Positions 42,646 to 50,815 of a stretch of DNA of 64,000 nt are shown here, piece by piece (within the stretch, counting starts at the first letter, position 1; every line of letters begins with the position of its first letter). The notes under the pieces were generated by a model, which saw nothing but the letters and a program-made list of their open reading frames with translations, made no database searches and was not told the origin of the DNA. Source of the DNA: [Enterobacter] lignolyticus SCF1 (GTDB lineage Bacteria; Pseudomonadota; Gammaproteobacteria; Enterobacterales; Enterobacteriaceae). Location: contig NC_014618.1 in the NCBI RefSeq assembly GCF_000164865.1, forward strand, positions 124,001-188,000. Reading direction: 5' to 3'. The translations under genes were made by a program, and so were the position numbers.

Positions 42646-43644
42646 TCACAGCGCCTGGATCTTCGCCCACACACGGTCGTCTACCGTGATGCCGTTGCGG
42701 CGGTTTTCCGCCTGCATGCGGGTGAACTCGTGCCCTGGCAGGCGAATGGCGACGTTTTCATCCGCGCGTTCGGCGCTGGTGATGAAGTCCATAATGCGCT
42801 GCAGCTTGGCGTCACGCGTGGCGCCATCGATCAGGCGATCGACCTCAATGGCGATGAAAATCTGCGAAACGCCGTACTCATCGCGGTTATCCTGGGTGAC
42901 CTCCGCCACAGAGGCGCCATCCGACAGCAGAGTGGCTATCATATCCAGCACGATGGAGAGCCCGGACCCCTTCCAGTAGCCCATCGGCAGAATGCGGCGG
43001 TTTTTCTCGATAACGCCAGGTTCGCGGGTAAGGTTGCCGTCATCGTCGAAGCCGCCGTCAACCGGCAGCTGGCGCCCGGCGAGGCGGTTCACTTCCAGCA
43101 TGCCGTAGGAGAACATCGACATTGACATATCCACCATGGTGATGGGATTACCCGGGATCGCGACAATGAGCGGGTTGGTGCCGATGCGGCACTCTTTGGC
43201 ACCCCACGGCGGCATTACGGCTATCGAGTTGGTCCAGCAAATACCGATATATCCCTGTTCCGCCGCCTGCCAGCCGTAGCTGCCGCCGCGCATCCAGTGG
43301 TTGGCGTTACGCAGCGCCACCAGGCCGATGCCATGATCCGCCGCCAGCGAAATGGCCCGGTCCATCATCGCTTTCGCCGTCAGGTTGCCGATGGCGCGCT
43401 GGGCGTCCCACTGCTCAATGGCGCCAAGGCTGGTGATGCGCGTTGGCTGCGCGTCGGGAATGATATCGCCGTTGTCGAGCTGCTGAATAAAGCGCGGGAA
43501 GCGGTTGACGCCGTGGGAATAGACGCCGGACTCTGTCGTGCGCGCGAACATATCCGCGCAGGCTTCCGCTGTTTCCGCCGCCACGCGGCGCTTAAGCAGT
43601 ACGCGCTCAAATTCGGCTTTCAGTTCTGTAAAGCTTAATAACAT
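42646..43644 (-). CDS. yiaK: 2,3-diketo-L-gulonate reductase
   Basis: YiaK reduces 2,3-diketo-L-gulonate to 3-keto-L-gulonate with NADH. The 332-residue protein belongs to the LDH2/malate dehydrogenase family: SGVYSHGVNRFPRF (about residues 34-47) carries the catalytic histidine, NANHWMRGGSYGWQA (about 114-128) and MGYWKGSGLSIVLDM (about 230-244) are family segments. It is the first enzyme gene of yiaKLX1X2PQRS and has its own upstream operator-like sequence, 115 bp away from the lactonase gene. Confidence 0.95.
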   Translation of the reverse strand: MLLSFTELKAEFERVLLKRRVAAETAEACADMFARTTESGVYSHGVNRFPRFIQQLDNGDIIPDAQPTRITSLGAIEQWDAQRAIGNLTAKAMMDRAISLAADHGIGLVALRNANHWMRGGSYGWQAAEQGYIGICWTNSIAVMPPWGAKECRIGTNPLIVAIPGNPITMVDMSMSMFSYGMLEVNRLAGRQLPVDGGFDDDGNLTREPGVIEKNRRILPMGYWKGSGLSIVLDMIATLLSDGASVAEVTQDNRDEYGVSQIFIAIEVDRLIDGATRDAKLQRIMDFITSAERADENVAIRLPGHEFTRMQAENRRNGITVDDRVWAKIQAL

Positions 43645-43676
43645 ACTGATTCTCCCTTCTGTCTTTGTTTCGCATA

Positions 43677-43693
43677 GTGAAATCGCATTCCAC
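43677..43693. promoter_or_regulatory. plaR operator: IclR-type operator upstream of yiaK (probable PlaR/YiaJ site)
   Basis: GTGAAATCGCATTCCAC is an inverted repeat (GTGRAAT-N3-ATTYCAC) of the TGAAAT-type recognised by IclR-family dimers, with a further TTTCGC half-site 5-10 bp to the left. It is 33 bp upstream of yiaK. The same arrangement occurs upstream of the ABC transporter operon at 48392-48416. Confidence 0.6.
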
Positions 43694-43759
43694 TAAACAT
43701 TATTAGGTTGTCAAAACGCGCCGACAGCGAACCGCCGGTGCGTGATAATCAGTCAGAAT

Positions 43760-44605
43760 TCAGCGCTGGATAGCGACGCGGTAGAGCGAGGTTGTCGCGG
43801 TAATAAACAGCGTATTGCCGTCCGGGCCGCCGAACGTGCAGTTCGACACGCGCTCCGGCACCGGGATATGTTCCAGCCGCTCCCCCTGCGGCGAGAAGAC
43901 GATCACGCCGTCATCGCAGCTGCAGTAAATATGGCCTGCGCTATCGACGCAAAACCCGTCGGGAATGCCTGGCTCCACCTGGGCGATGACGTGTGAAAAC
44001 GCGGCCTCCTCGCCGTTCAGACGGTAGGCGCGCAGCTCCCGTCGCCCCTGGGTCGGAAAATCAATCACCGACATGTCCGCCACGTACAGCCATTGGTCGT
44101 CCGGCGAAAAGGCCAGCCCGTTCGGGCGCTGGGTATCGCTGATGGCGATGGCCACGCGATCGCAGCGTTCGTCATAACGGTAGACCCAACAGCCGACGAC
44201 CTGGCTTTCCGCCCTGTAGCCCTCTTCATCGCCGGTGATGCCGTAGGGCGGGTCGGTAAACCAGATACTGCCGTCGGCGCGCACGGCGACATCGTTAGGG
44301 GAGTTGAAGCGCCGCCCATCGATGCGGCTGACCAGCATCCGGTGCGTACCGTCGGTTGCGGTACGGCTGATCCCTCGCCGTCCGTGCTCGCAGGTGATAA
44401 GCCGCCCTTCGCTGTCCAACGCGTTGCCGTTGGCATAATGAGATTCGGCGCGAAACAGGCTGACGCCTTCTCGGTCATCCCAGCGGAACATCCGGTTGCC
44501 TTTGACGTCGCTGAAAATGACGCACTGTTGCGCGGGCACCCAGACCGGACCTTCCGCCCAGATAGCCGGTGAACACAGGCGTTCAACGCGGTCGACGGCG
44601 AACAT
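43760..44605 (-). CDS. SMP-30/gluconolactonase-family lactonase
   Basis: This 281-residue protein is a six-bladed beta-propeller of the SMP-30/regucalcin/gluconolactonase family, which opens sugar lactones using one divalent metal. The usual metal-ligand regions are visible: AEGPVW (Glu, residue 18), FNSPNDVAV (Asn, about 103), RPNGLAF (Asn, about 163) and PDGFCVD (Asp, about 214). It has no signal peptide, so it acts in the cytoplasm. Its ATG overlaps the stop of the binding-protein gene (TAATG), so it belongs to the transporter operon. The presence of a lactonase suggests the imported sugar arrives as a lactone. Confidence 0.83.
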   Translation of the reverse strand: MFAVDRVERLCSPAIWAEGPVWVPAQQCVIFSDVKGNRMFRWDDREGVSLFRAESHYANGNALDSEGRLITCEHGRRGISRTATDGTHRMLVSRIDGRRFNSPNDVAVRADGSIWFTDPPYGITGDEEGYRAESQVVGCWVYRYDERCDRVAIAISDTQRPNGLAFSPDDQWLYVADMSVIDFPTQGRRELRAYRLNGEEAAFSHVIAQVEPGIPDGFCVDSAGHIYCSCDDGVIVFSPQGERLEHIPVPERVSNCTFGGPDGNTLFITATTSLYRVAIQR

Positions 44606-45714
44606 TACTTCACGCCCCAGATGGCTTTGTAGTGGTCGCGGTAGCCGTTGCCCGGGTCGAACTCATTGTTCTGGCCGCCGTCGGCGGCGATGTTCTCTTT
44701 GGTGACCAGATGCGCCGGGGTGACATAACCGGAAGGCTGTTTGCCCGAGAAGGCGCGGTTAAATTCGTCCAGCAGCTGCCAGCCGTGCAGGCGCAGCGGT
44801 TCCGGCACCGTGGCGACCTGTCCCTTACCGTCGCGCACGCGCTGGTAGGCGGTGACGGAGCCGTCGCCCGCGGAGATGTTATACGGCGGTTTATCGCCGC
44901 TGCCTTTGCCCGCGGTTTGCAGCGACGGCGCCATAAAGTCGAAGTACAGATCGTTTATCGCCAGCGAGTATTCGAACTTATCGCCATATTTTTGCAGCAG
45001 GCTGTAGGTCATACCCGGCATGCGGTTTGCGGTGTCCGCCAGCGGCGTGTCGATAAACTCCAGCACCTGGCAGCCGCTGCACTGCTCAATAATCTTCTTC
45101 ATCGCGTTGGCCTTATCCAGCGCGATTTGGTAGAGAGAATCGGTAAAAATCAGCACTTTGGCCGTACCGTTGGATTTTGCCACCGCGTACAGCGCCGCCA
45201 TGCGGGAGACGTCGTTGGAGTCCGAAGTGACGTTATAGAAGATGTTGTACGCCGGGACCGGCCCCGGCTGCGGTACGGCGTGCCAGGCGGTCAGCACAAT
45301 GCCCTCTTTGACCGCCTTCTTCAGCGGGATTTTCGCCACGTTGGGGTTCCAGCCGCCGATGACGATGCCGTCAGGCTTGCGGGCGATGGCCTGGTTCAGC
45401 GCCGCCAGCTGATCCTTGACCGACCCCGCGCCGTCCAGCACGTCCAGCGACCAGCCTGCGGCTTTCGCCGCCTCTTCCAGCCCCTGCTTCACGCCGAGCA
45501 CGCCGCCGTTTTTCATGTCGGAGGCAATAAAGATAATTTTCTTATTAGGTTGTAATGCGGGTCCCTGGGTTGGCCCATCCCACACCGTTACCGGCGCGGT
45601 CGCTTTCTCAATGGCGGTTTTCGCCTGCTGAACAAAGGTATCATCGGCCTGGCTCAAGCCGCTTGCCAGCAACAGTCCGGCGGCGAAGAAAGAACAAACC
45701 ATTTTATTGTACAT
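44605..45714 (-). CDS. Periplasmic sugar-binding protein of a CUT2 ABC transporter
   Basis: The 369-residue protein has a signal peptide (MYNKMVCSFFAAGLLLASGL, cleavage after SQA) and a two-domain periplasmic-binding-protein fold of the RbsB/XylF type (Peripla_BP_4). Motifs include KKIIFIASDMKNGGVLGVKQ (about residues 58-77), KPDGIVIGGWNPNVA and VTSDSNDVSRMAALYAV. It delivers its ligand to the permease encoded 24 bp upstream. The substrate is not readable from the sequence; neighbours suggest a sugar acid or lactone of the ascorbate/gulonate type. Confidence 0.85.
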   Translation of the reverse strand: MYNKMVCSFFAAGLLLASGLSQADDTFVQQAKTAIEKATAPVTVWDGPTQGPALQPNKKIIFIASDMKNGGVLGVKQGLEEAAKAAGWSLDVLDGAGSVKDQLAALNQAIARKPDGIVIGGWNPNVAKIPLKKAVKEGIVLTAWHAVPQPGPVPAYNIFYNVTSDSNDVSRMAALYAVAKSNGTAKVLIFTDSLYQIALDKANAMKKIIEQCSGCQVLEFIDTPLADTANRMPGMTYSLLQKYGDKFEYSLAINDLYFDFMAPSLQTAGKGSGDKPPYNISAGDGSVTAYQRVRDGKGQVATVPEPLRLHGWQLLDEFNRAFSGKQPSGYVTPAHLVTKENIAADGGQNNEFDPGNGYRDHYKAIWGVK

Positions 45715-45738
45715 TTTTCATATCCTTGCGCGGTTGCA

Positions 45739-46809
45739 TTAGGGGGTGACAGAGGCGTTGGGCGACGGCGACTGCGGCCGTTGCACCATTTTTTTATTCA
45801 GCGCGCGGCGGCGCTGAGCGTAGCCCGCGAGGGTGATCGACAGCAGCAGGGTGATGCCGTTGAACAGCGGTTCCACCCAGAACGCGCCGCCAAACTGCTG
45901 GATACCGGCGATGCCGATAGCCAGCACCGCGATCCCGACCACGGTCCCCCAGACGTTAACCCGCCCCGGACGGATCGTGGTGCTGCCGAGAAACGCGCCG
46001 ACCAGCGCGGGCAGCAGGTAGTCCATGCCGACGCTTGCCTGGCCGACGCCCTGCTCTGCGGCGATGATCACCCCGGTAAAGCCGGTCAGCGTACTGGAGG
46101 CGATAAACGCGCCGATGGTGTAGCGGTTGACGGCAATGCCGTTCAGCGCGGCGGCGACCGGGTTGCCGCCGACGGCGTACATGCAGCGGCCAATGGGGGT
46201 GTGCTCGGTGACAATCCACAGCGCCACGGCGGCGGCCAGCACGTAAAACGCCACGACGGGAATACCGAAGACCTCGGTGTGGTGCAGCGCGATAAAGGCG
46301 TCGGGCAGATCGCCGACGATTTGCCGACCGCCGGAGTGCCACAGGGCGATGGCGTACAGCACGGTGCCCGAGCCCAGCGTGGCGACAAAGCTGTCGATAT
46401 CCGCCAGCGCGACCAGGATGCCGTTCAGCAGCCCGTACAGCGCCGACAGCGCCAGTACGATGAGCACCGCGACGGGCCAGGAGAAGCCGTACTCCACCTG
46501 CAGCGTGATAGCCAGAATGTGCCACAGCACGATGCCAAAACCGACGTTGAGGTCGATTTTGCCGACAATCATTGGAACGGTGGCCGCCAGCGCCAGCAGG
46601 GCGATTTTCGATTTGCTGTCGAGGATCGCCTGCAGCGTCAGCATGGAGGCGAAAGAGGGGGTCGTCAGGGAGAATACAATAACCAGCAGCACGCATATCA
46701 GCGGCAGGCCGTAGCGGGTAGCGTATTGACCAAGCCAGGCGGCGATACCGTGTTCCTGCAGCGAAACCCGCGATTCCAGCGCTGTCGACTTCATGGATGT
46801 TTTAGCCAT
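45739..46809 (-). CDS. CUT2-type sugar ABC transporter permease
   Basis: This 356-residue inner-membrane protein of the BPD_transp_2 (RbsC/XylH) family has about 9-10 hydrophobic segments. The family motifs GKIDLNVGFG (about residues 83-92), GLLNGILVALADIDSFVATLG and YAVGGNPVAAALNGIAVNRY (the EAA-like loop, about 210-229) are present. It would homodimerise and pair with the double-domain ATPase encoded 13 bp upstream. The charged C-terminal tail (AQRRRALNKKMVQRPQ) is cytoplasmic. Confidence 0.87.
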   Translation of the reverse strand: MAKTSMKSTALESRVSLQEHGIAAWLGQYATRYGLPLICVLLVIVFSLTTPSFASMLTLQAILDSKSKIALLALAATVPMIVGKIDLNVGFGIVLWHILAITLQVEYGFSWPVAVLIVLALSALYGLLNGILVALADIDSFVATLGSGTVLYAIALWHSGGRQIVGDLPDAFIALHHTEVFGIPVVAFYVLAAAVALWIVTEHTPIGRCMYAVGGNPVAAALNGIAVNRYTIGAFIASSTLTGFTGVIIAAEQGVGQASVGMDYLLPALVGAFLGSTTIRPGRVNVWGTVVGIAVLAIGIAGIQQFGGAFWVEPLFNGITLLLSITLAGYAQRRRALNKKMVQRPQSPSPNASVTP

Positions 46810-46822
46810 AGCAAACTCCGAC

Positions 46823-48349
46823 TTAATGGGTTGTGCCGTCGCCGGACGCCAGCTCCAGCAGCCGGGCGAAGGTGACGTCCTGATTGCGCAGCTCGCCGAC
46901 GATGCGTCCGCGATTGAAGACCAGCGCCCGGTTGCAGATATGCGCGACCTCTTCCAGATCGTTGGATATCACGAGGATGGCGGTGCCGTTCTCCAGCGCC
47001 TGGTTCAGCAGGGCGTAAATTTCCGCCCGTGCGCCGACGTCCACCCCTGCGGACGGATCTTCGAGAATGAGCAGCGGGGCGTTCAGCGACAGCCAGCGCG
47101 CCATCACCACTTTTTGCTGGTTGCCGCCGGACAGCGCGCCGATCTCAATGTTGATTTGCGCCGGTCGCACGTCGAACTGGCGAACCTGCTCCCAGCTGCG
47201 GGGCGCTTCGCAGGTTTCGTCGTAGCGTGAAAACGGGGAATGGCCCTGCTTGCAGGGGTTGAGGTACAGGTTTTCCCGCACCGTCATGCCGGGCACCAGG
47301 CTTTCATGCAGGCGATCCCCGGCGACAAACGATACGCCTGCCGACATCGCCTCCCCCGGCGTGCGCGCCTGAAAAGGGGTTCCGCACAGGCGGATATCGC
47401 CGCCGGAGGCGTGCCGACAGGCGAACAGCAGGCGACCGATCTCTTCCTGGCCCGCGCCGCGCAGCCCGGCCAGCGCGACCATCTCTCCCGCCCGCAGCGT
47501 AAACGACACCGGGCCGGTATCGCCGACGCGGACGTTATCAAGCGCCAGCTGTACCGGGGCGCTGGCGTCCGGCAGCGGATGACGCTGTCCGTGATTCAGA
47601 GATTCGCCGACGATAAGTTCGACCAGCCCGCGCAGGGTGAAGTTGGCGATGTCCCCGCCCCCGGCGTAACTGCCGTCGCGCATGGCGCAGACGGCGTCGG
47701 CCATTTCCATGACTTCGTCCAGCCGGTGGGTGATATAAATCATGCCGACCTGCTTTTCGCGCAGTATGTTCATCACGCGGAACAGATGACGCACATCGTC
47801 GGCGGGCAGCGAGGCGGTGGGCTCATCGAGCACCAGTACGGCGGCATCCACCGCCACCGCGCGGGCGATTGCAAGCAGGGATTTTTCGGTGCGCGACAGG
47901 TCAAAAACGCGGTCGTCCGGGTCGAGGAAAATGCCGATATCTTCCAGCGCTTTTTGCGCCTGGCGGCGGGTGGCCTGCCAGTCAATCAGGCCGAAGCGGC
48001 GGGGGAAACCCATTATCATCGCCATGTTTTCCGCGACCGTCATCCACTCGACAAGACCGAGGTCCTGGTGGATAAAGGCGACGGGCCTGTCGCTGCCTTT
48101 ATGCAGCGCGGAGGCAGAGTCGATCGGCTGGCCGCGAAAGAGGATTTCGCCGCCGTCGCGCGAGTAGACGCCGGCCAGCACCTTGATGAGCGTGGACTTA
48201 CCGGCGCCATTTTCCCCCAGCAGCGCAACTACCTTACCGGGAAAAATATCCAGGCTGACGTTATTGACCGCCAGGTTGCCGCCAAATCGCTTCACGATGT
48301 GGCGCAGTGACAATACCGGAGTTTCGACTGCGGGTTCCGCCATTCGCAT
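46823..48349 (-). CDS. CUT2-type sugar ABC transporter, duplicated ATP-binding protein
   Basis: This 508-residue protein contains two ABC domains in tandem, as in RbsA/XylG. The first has a normal Walker A (GENGAGKST, about residues 45-53) and Walker B (VLVLDEPTASL, about 170), but its signature reads DLSRTEKSLLAIARA. The second has a degenerate Walker A (GLRGAGQEE), a good signature (LSGGNQQK, about 408), and a Walker B with the acidic pair reversed (LLILEDPSAGVD). It is the first gene of the transporter operon, and IclR-type sites lie 40-70 bp upstream. Confidence 0.88.
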   Translation of the reverse strand: MRMAEPAVETPVLSLRHIVKRFGGNLAVNNVSLDIFPGKVVALLGENGAGKSTLIKVLAGVYSRDGGEILFRGQPIDSASALHKGSDRPVAFIHQDLGLVEWMTVAENMAMIMGFPRRFGLIDWQATRRQAQKALEDIGIFLDPDDRVFDLSRTEKSLLAIARAVAVDAAVLVLDEPTASLPADDVRHLFRVMNILREKQVGMIYITHRLDEVMEMADAVCAMRDGSYAGGGDIANFTLRGLVELIVGESLNHGQRHPLPDASAPVQLALDNVRVGDTGPVSFTLRAGEMVALAGLRGAGQEEIGRLLFACRHASGGDIRLCGTPFQARTPGEAMSAGVSFVAGDRLHESLVPGMTVRENLYLNPCKQGHSPFSRYDETCEAPRSWEQVRQFDVRPAQINIEIGALSGGNQQKVVMARWLSLNAPLLILEDPSAGVDVGARAEIYALLNQALENGTAILVISNDLEEVAHICNRALVFNRGRIVGELRNQDVTFARLLELASGDGTTH

Positions 48350-48391
48350 GACCTCTCAACGCTGTTGTGAGAACATTACATAAGCTCTAAA

Positions 48392-48416
48392 TTTCACTAT
48401 ACGAAATCTGATTTCA
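48392..48416. promoter_or_regulatory. plaR operator: IclR-type operator upstream of the ABC transporter operon (probable PlaR/YiaJ site)
   Basis: A perfect 13-bp inverted repeat GAAATCTGATTTC (48403-48415) is preceded by TTTCAC (48392-48397). The layout TTTCRC-N5-GAAATC-N2-ATTYCA is the same, in the same orientation, as upstream of yiaK. It lies 43-67 bp upstream of the ATPase gene and about 150 bp upstream of plaR in the divergent spacer. Confidence 0.6.
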
Positions 48417-48564
48417 AATATAGCGATCAATTTTTGACAAAGCAACGGCTGACGATTTTTTTGAAATCTATTAAAATCAATGCATTGTGATTTTTCTGTC
48501 CAGATCGTGAACTGAAACACACTTTGCGCTACCATCAGAGCGCGATGAAAAGGAGAGAGGCTCG

Positions 48565-49380
48565 ATGAGCGTAAAAGAGAGTGAGATGACGCAGGACAAA
48601 GAGCGGCCTGCCGGTAGCCAGAGCTTGTTCCGCGGCCTGATGCTGATTGAAATTCTCAGCAATTATCCTAACGGCTGTCCGCTGGCGCACCTTTCCGGGC
48701 TGGCCGGGCTGAACAAAAGCACCGTCCACCGTCTGCTGCAGGGGCTACAGTCCTGCGGGTATGTGACCCCTGCGCCCGCGGCGGGAAGCTACCGCCTGAC
48801 CACCAAATTTATTGCCGTCGGGCAGAAGGCACTGTCATCGCTCAATATCATTCACGTGGCGGCGCCGCATCTTGAGGCGCTGAACCTGGCGACGGGAGAG
48901 ACCGTGAACTTTTCCAGCCGCGAAGACGATCACGCTATTCTGATTTATAAGCTGGAGCCGACCACCGGGATGCTGCGCACTCGCGCCTATATCGGCCAGC
49001 ATATGCCGCTGTACTGTTCGGCGATGGGCAAGCTGTACCTGGCGTTCGGTCATCAGGACTATGTGCAGGCCTACTGGCAGAGCCATGCGGATGAGATTCA
49101 GCCGCTGACCCGCAACACCATCACCGGGCTGCCTGCGATGCACGACGAGCTGGCGCAAATTCGTGAGCGCAATATGGCGATGGATAGGGAAGAGAACGAG
49201 CTGGGCGTCTCGTGCATCGCCGTTCCGGTTTTCGATATTCACGGCCGCGTGCCGTACGCGATTTCGATTTCGCTTTCCACCTCGCGTCTCAAGCAGGTGG
49301 GCGAGAAGAACCTGCTGAAGCCGCTTTGCGATACGGCGAATGCGATTTCGCGGGAGCTGGGGTTTACCGTGCGCGGTTAA
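48565..49380 (+). CDS. plaR: IclR-family regulator of the yia genes (PlaR/YiaJ)
   Basis: PlaR (YiaJ) is the repressor of the yia operon in E. coli. The 271-residue protein has the IclR winged helix (about residues 15-75; LAHLSGLAGLNKSTVHRLLQ) and the C-terminal effector domain (about 95-265; GMLRTRAYIGQHMPLYCSAM). It matches E. coli YiaJ closely over nearly its full length. The ATG at 48565 has an AAGGAG site 9 nt upstream. It is divergent from the ABC operon and convergent with avtA. Confidence 0.95.
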   Translation: MSVKESEMTQDKERPAGSQSLFRGLMLIEILSNYPNGCPLAHLSGLAGLNKSTVHRLLQGLQSCGYVTPAPAAGSYRLTTKFIAVGQKALSSLNIIHVAAPHLEALNLATGETVNFSSREDDHAILIYKLEPTTGMLRTRAYIGQHMPLYCSAMGKLYLAFGHQDYVQAYWQSHADEIQPLTRNTITGLPAMHDELAQIRERNMAMDREENELGVSCIAVPVFDIHGRVPYAISISLSTSRLKQVGEKNLLKPLCDTANAISRELGFTVRG

Positions 49381-49389
49381 GCGCACGGT
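49366..49389. terminator. Hairpin overlapping the plaR stop codon
   Basis: ACCGTGCGC (49366-49374) and GCGCACGGT (49381-49389) form a perfect 9-bp stem with a 6-nt loop that contains the TAA stop of plaR. It lies between convergent plaR and avtA. There is no T tract on either side, so terminator activity is uncertain. Confidence 0.45.
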
Positions 49390-49404
49390 GAGTGCGGGGC
49401 GGGG

Positions 49405-50664
49405 CTACGGCAGATTATTGACGTTCCAGGCGATTTCGATTTCTTCCGCCAGTATTTTGACGCCTGCCTCAATCTTTTCAGGATCAGGGACATAGTTCAT
49501 GCGCATGCACTGATGGGTGTGCGGCCAGGGTTTATCCAGCCCCGGGAAGAAGTAGTCGCCTGGCACCATCAGCACGCCGCGCTTTTTCAGCCGCTGGTAG
49601 AGCAGTTCGGTGGTGATGGGTAGGTCTTTAAACCATAGCCACAGGAAGATTGCCCCTTCCGGCTTATGGATCAGGCAACGCTCCTGCGGCAGATAGCGGC
49701 GGATAATGGCAATGGTTTCCTGCACCCGCTGATAATAAAACGGTTTGATGACCGTTTCCGACAGGCGCAGCAGGTCGTTGCGCTTAATCATTTCGCACAT
49801 CATCGCCGGGCCAATGCCGCCAGGCGCAAGGCTGATAATGCCGTTCATATTGCTGATGGCGCTGATGATTTTCTCATTGGCGATAATTATCCCGCAGCGG
49901 CTGCCCGGCAGGCCAAGCTTGGACAGGCTCATGCACAGCACAATATTCGGGTTCCACAGCGGGCGCGCTTCGCTAAAGATAATGCCCGGGAAGGGCACGC
50001 CGTAGGCGTTATCGATAACCAGCGGAATGCCGTGCTGGTTCGCCAGCGCGTCGAGCTTCATCAGCTCATCGTCGGTGATCACGTTGCCGGTCGGGTTGGT
50101 CGGGCGGGAAACGCAGATCATCCCGGTCTCATCCGTCACCCGCAGGTGCTCAAAGTCGACGTGGTATTTAAACTGGCCTTCAGGCAGCAGCTCGATATTG
50201 GGGCGGGCGGAGACGAACAGATCCTCTTCCAGCCCGGAATCCGCGTAGCCAATGTATTCCGGCGCCAGCGGAAACAGCACCTTACGGGTGGTGCCGTCGG
50301 CGCGCCGTCCGGCGAACAGATTGAATAAGTAGAAAAATGCGCTCTGACTGCCGTTTGTTAGCGCAATATTCTGTGGCTCAATATCCCAGCCCAGTTCCTG
50401 ACGCAGCATCTGCGCCAGCGCCGCCAGCAGTTCCGTCTTCCCCTGCGGGCCATCGTAATTGCACAGCGCGTCAGTGACTTTGCCACTTTCCAGCATCTCT
50501 GCCAGCAGCTGCCGGAAGTAATCGTTCATCTGCGGGATCTGCGCGGGATTGCCGCCGCCGAGCATAATGGCGCCAGGAGTGCGCAGGCCGTCGTTAAGGT
50601 CTTCCATCAGACGGGTAATCCCGGAATGACGGGTGAATTTGTCGCCGAAAAGTGAAAATGTCAT
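49405..50664 (-). CDS. avtA: Valine-pyruvate aminotransferase
   Basis: AvtA (transaminase C) interconverts valine/pyruvate and 2-ketoisovalerate/alanine. I start at 50664 (MTFSLFGDKFTRHSG, 419 residues), the E. coli start; an ATG 66 bp upstream lacks support. It is a class I/II PLP aminotransferase with LTNGSQSAFFYLFNLFAGRR (about 103-122), the substrate-phosphate region SRPTNPTGN (about 188-196) and the PLP lysine in CMSLSKLGLPGSRCG (near 250). Confidence 0.96.
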   Translation of the reverse strand: MTFSLFGDKFTRHSGITRLMEDLNDGLRTPGAIMLGGGNPAQIPQMNDYFRQLLAEMLESGKVTDALCNYDGPQGKTELLAALAQMLRQELGWDIEPQNIALTNGSQSAFFYLFNLFAGRRADGTTRKVLFPLAPEYIGYADSGLEEDLFVSARPNIELLPEGQFKYHVDFEHLRVTDETGMICVSRPTNPTGNVITDDELMKLDALANQHGIPLVIDNAYGVPFPGIIFSEARPLWNPNIVLCMSLSKLGLPGSRCGIIIANEKIISAISNMNGIISLAPGGIGPAMMCEMIKRNDLLRLSETVIKPFYYQRVQETIAIIRRYLPQERCLIHKPEGAIFLWLWFKDLPITTELLYQRLKKRGVLMVPGDYFFPGLDKPWPHTHQCMRMNYVPDPEKIEAGVKILAEEIEIAWNVNNLP

Positions 50665-50777
50665 AGCAGGTGTTCTGTTGGTCTTACTGATGAAGTGGCT
50701 AACCATAACCCCGTGGCCAGCGTGGTGCAAATCGAAGGGGGAACGCCTTTTCGGTCATTTATTCTGCTTATAAAAGG

Positions 50778-50802
50778 CCGGCTGGCGTTTCATGCCAGCC
50801 GG
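50778..50802 (-). terminator. Terminator after malS
   Basis: CCGGCTGGC (50778-50786) and GCCAGCCGG (50794-50802) form a 9-bp perfect stem with a 7-nt loop. On the minus strand it is followed by CCTTTTATA. It lies 14 nt after the malS stop and upstream of avtA. Confidence 0.7.
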
Positions 50803-50815
50803 TTGCGGCTGTTGT

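Noticed and set aside
48363..48383. A possible CRP site (TGTGAGAACATTACAT) upstream of the ABC transporter operon
   Set aside because: Only the left half matches; the right half departs from TCACA at several positions.
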